Origin: Bacteroidales bacterium
GTDB taxonomy: Bacteria > Bacteroidota > Bacteroidia > Bacteroidales > UBA1715
NCBI GenBank assembly: GCA_024409235.1
Contig: JAKSUA010000011.1
Location: 1-64,000 of the forward strand
DNA: 64,000 nt
Direction: 5' to 3'
Numbering within the stretch: the stretch's first letter is position 1; each line of letters starts with the position of its first letter. Made by a program: the position numbers and the translations under genes. This document shows, piece after piece, positions 63,023 to 64,000 of this stretch. The notes beneath the pieces were generated by a model. It saw only the letters and a list, made by a program, of their open reading frames with translations, searched no databases and was not told where the DNA came from.

Positions 63023-64000
63023 ATGAAATCCCAGGTTTTCATAGGTTTAATGTCGGGTACATCCGTGGACGGACTGGATATATGTGCCGCAACTTTCAAA
63101 GATAATTCATACACTATTCTCGACGCCGACACTATTAAATACCCAAAAGAACTTCACGACAAGTTACTATACTCACATGAATTGTCAGCCTTGAACTTAG
63201 CACAATTAAGTGTTGATTTTGGTAAATTTTGTGGTCAGCAAGTTGCAGAATTCGTAACAAAAAAGAACGTCCGTGCTGATTTTATTGCAAGCCACGGACA
63301 AACAGTTTTCCACACTCCTCACACAGGACTAACTCTACAGATTGGCTCAGGTGCACATATTGCCGCAGAATCTGGAATTTCAACAATATGTGATTTCCGT
63401 TCACTTGACGTTGCCACTGGTGGCCAAGGCGCTCCCCTAGTTCCTATTGGAGACGAGCTTCTGTTTCCTGAGTACGACTATTGTCTTAATATCGGCGGAT
63501 TTGCAAACGTTTCCACCAAAACAAACGGAAAAAGAATTGCCTGGGACATATGCCCATCGAATATTGTATTAAATTCATTTGCTCAGAAATTCGGATTTGA
63601 TTATGACGAAAATGGTATTCTTGGGGAAAAAGGAAATATCAATCAAGAACTTCTGCAGGATTTGAACGATATCGTTTTTTACTCACAACAGGCACCAAAA
63701 TCATTAGGCAGAGAATGGGTAGAAACATACATACACCCTCTTTTCGAAAAATATGCCTTAAGCGACGAAGATTCAATGCGTACGTATTACGAACATTGTG
63801 CAATGCAGATTGGACACACACTAAAAGGAATATCAACAAGAACACTTTGTACAGGAGGTGGTGTAAAGAATAAATTTCTTATGCAATTAATTGCTAAATA
63901 TTCCGAATCAGAACTTATTATTCCAGAACCACTGCTTATTGACTACAAAGAAGCACTCATATTCGCATATTTAGGCTACTTGCGGGTTAATAACAAGCCA
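63023..64000 (+). CDS. anmK: Anhydro-N-acetylmuramic acid kinase AnmK, partial
   Basis: AnmK opens and phosphorylates 1,6-anhydro-N-acetylmuramic acid released during peptidoglycan turnover, forming MurNAc 6-phosphate. The open frame starts with the ATG at 63023, 10 bases after the second tRNA, and runs off the right edge after 326 codons. The phosphate-binding GLMSGTSVDGLD is at the N-terminus, followed by FIASHGQTVFHTP, YCLNIGGFANVS and LCTGGGVKNKFLM, all typical of the family. Only the last residues appear to be missing. Peptidoglycan recycling also fits the BadF-type amino-sugar kinase in this window. Confidence 0.93.
   Translation, partial: MKSQVFIGLMSGTSVDGLDICAATFKDNSYTILDADTIKYPKELHDKLLYSHELSALNLAQLSVDFGKFCGQQVAEFVTKKNVRADFIASHGQTVFHTPHTGLTLQIGSGAHIAAESGISTICDFRSLDVATGGQGAPLVPIGDELLFPEYDYCLNIGGFANVSTKTNGKRIAWDICPSNIVLNSFAQKFGFDYDENGILGEKGNINQELLQDLNDIVFYSQQAPKSLGREWVETYIHPLFEKYALSDEDSMRTYYEHCAMQIGHTLKGISTRTLCTGGGVKNKFLMQLIAKYSESELIIPEPLLIDYKEALIFAYLGYLRVNNKP

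Overview
The window is from an AT-rich member of the Bacteroidota, most likely the order Bacteroidales. Three things point there. Promoter-like TAnnTTTG boxes precede many genes. Secreted proteins end in type IX secretion (T9SS) sorting domains, and a PorT homologue is present. The gene order ftsX-DUF3098-uppP-truB-queA is typical of the phylum. I see no phage, transposase or CRISPR array.

Layout. 1-1.2 kb: two DUF1016 (YhcG-type) nuclease genes in tandem, each preceded by the same 31-bp repeat. 1.5-6.9 kb: a seven-gene plus-strand operon (ftsX, DUF3098, uppP, truB, queA, glycosyltransferase, ung). 7-18.9 kb: one 3959-residue minus-strand gene for a secreted giant with an N-terminal GH8-like hydrolase domain, a long array of Ig-like modules and a CHU_C sorting domain. 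19.3-26.3 kb: a TolC/MFP/RND efflux operon with a PII-like small protein, then a metallophosphoesterase. 26.5-39.4 kb: a sulfur-centred island on the minus strand. It contains cysD-cysN-cysH, an OprO/P-like porin, a PstSCAB-like transporter, an amino-acid racemase homologue, mnmA, nadA with an Rrf2 regulator, and cysK. A GNAT acetyltransferase and a 19-cysteine lipoprotein lie on the plus strand. 39.5-48.4 kb: an HD hydrolase, an orphan IorA, a FAD oxidoreductase-porT-ubiE operon, a membrane protein, and an LDH2-family dehydrogenase paired with a DapF-like protein. 48.4-60.5 kb: envelope and T9SS-related proteins, a PASTA protein, a GlcNAc-kinase-like operon, a DJ-1 protein, an MTA/SAH-type deaminase and a CCA-adding enzyme. 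60.6-64 kb: a dipeptidyl peptidase IV-like protease, two tRNA-Leu genes and the start of anmK.

How the parts work together. The most interesting system is the sulfur island. Four sites of the form CCTA-N9-TAGG, three with the full AACCTA-N9-TAGGTT, precede cysD, the porin/transporter genes, the Cys-rich lipoprotein gene and nadA-rrf2. At three of them the site covers the -33 region of a TAnnTTTG promoter, as expected of a repressor operator. The Rrf2 protein encoded beside nadA is the obvious candidate regulator. The transporter is PstSCAB-like, but its binding protein appears to lack the hydroxyl residues that bind phosphate. Together with its position this suggests that it imports sulfate or another oxyanion. 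The GH8-Ig giant, a T9SS type A cargo protein and PorT point to an active T9SS surface programme.

Strand composition also changes. Rows sampled between about 19.3 and 39.4 kb are mostly G-rich over C on the plus strand, or balanced. Most flanking rows are C-rich over G, whatever the gene direction. This would fit an inverted 20-kb segment or an assembly join.
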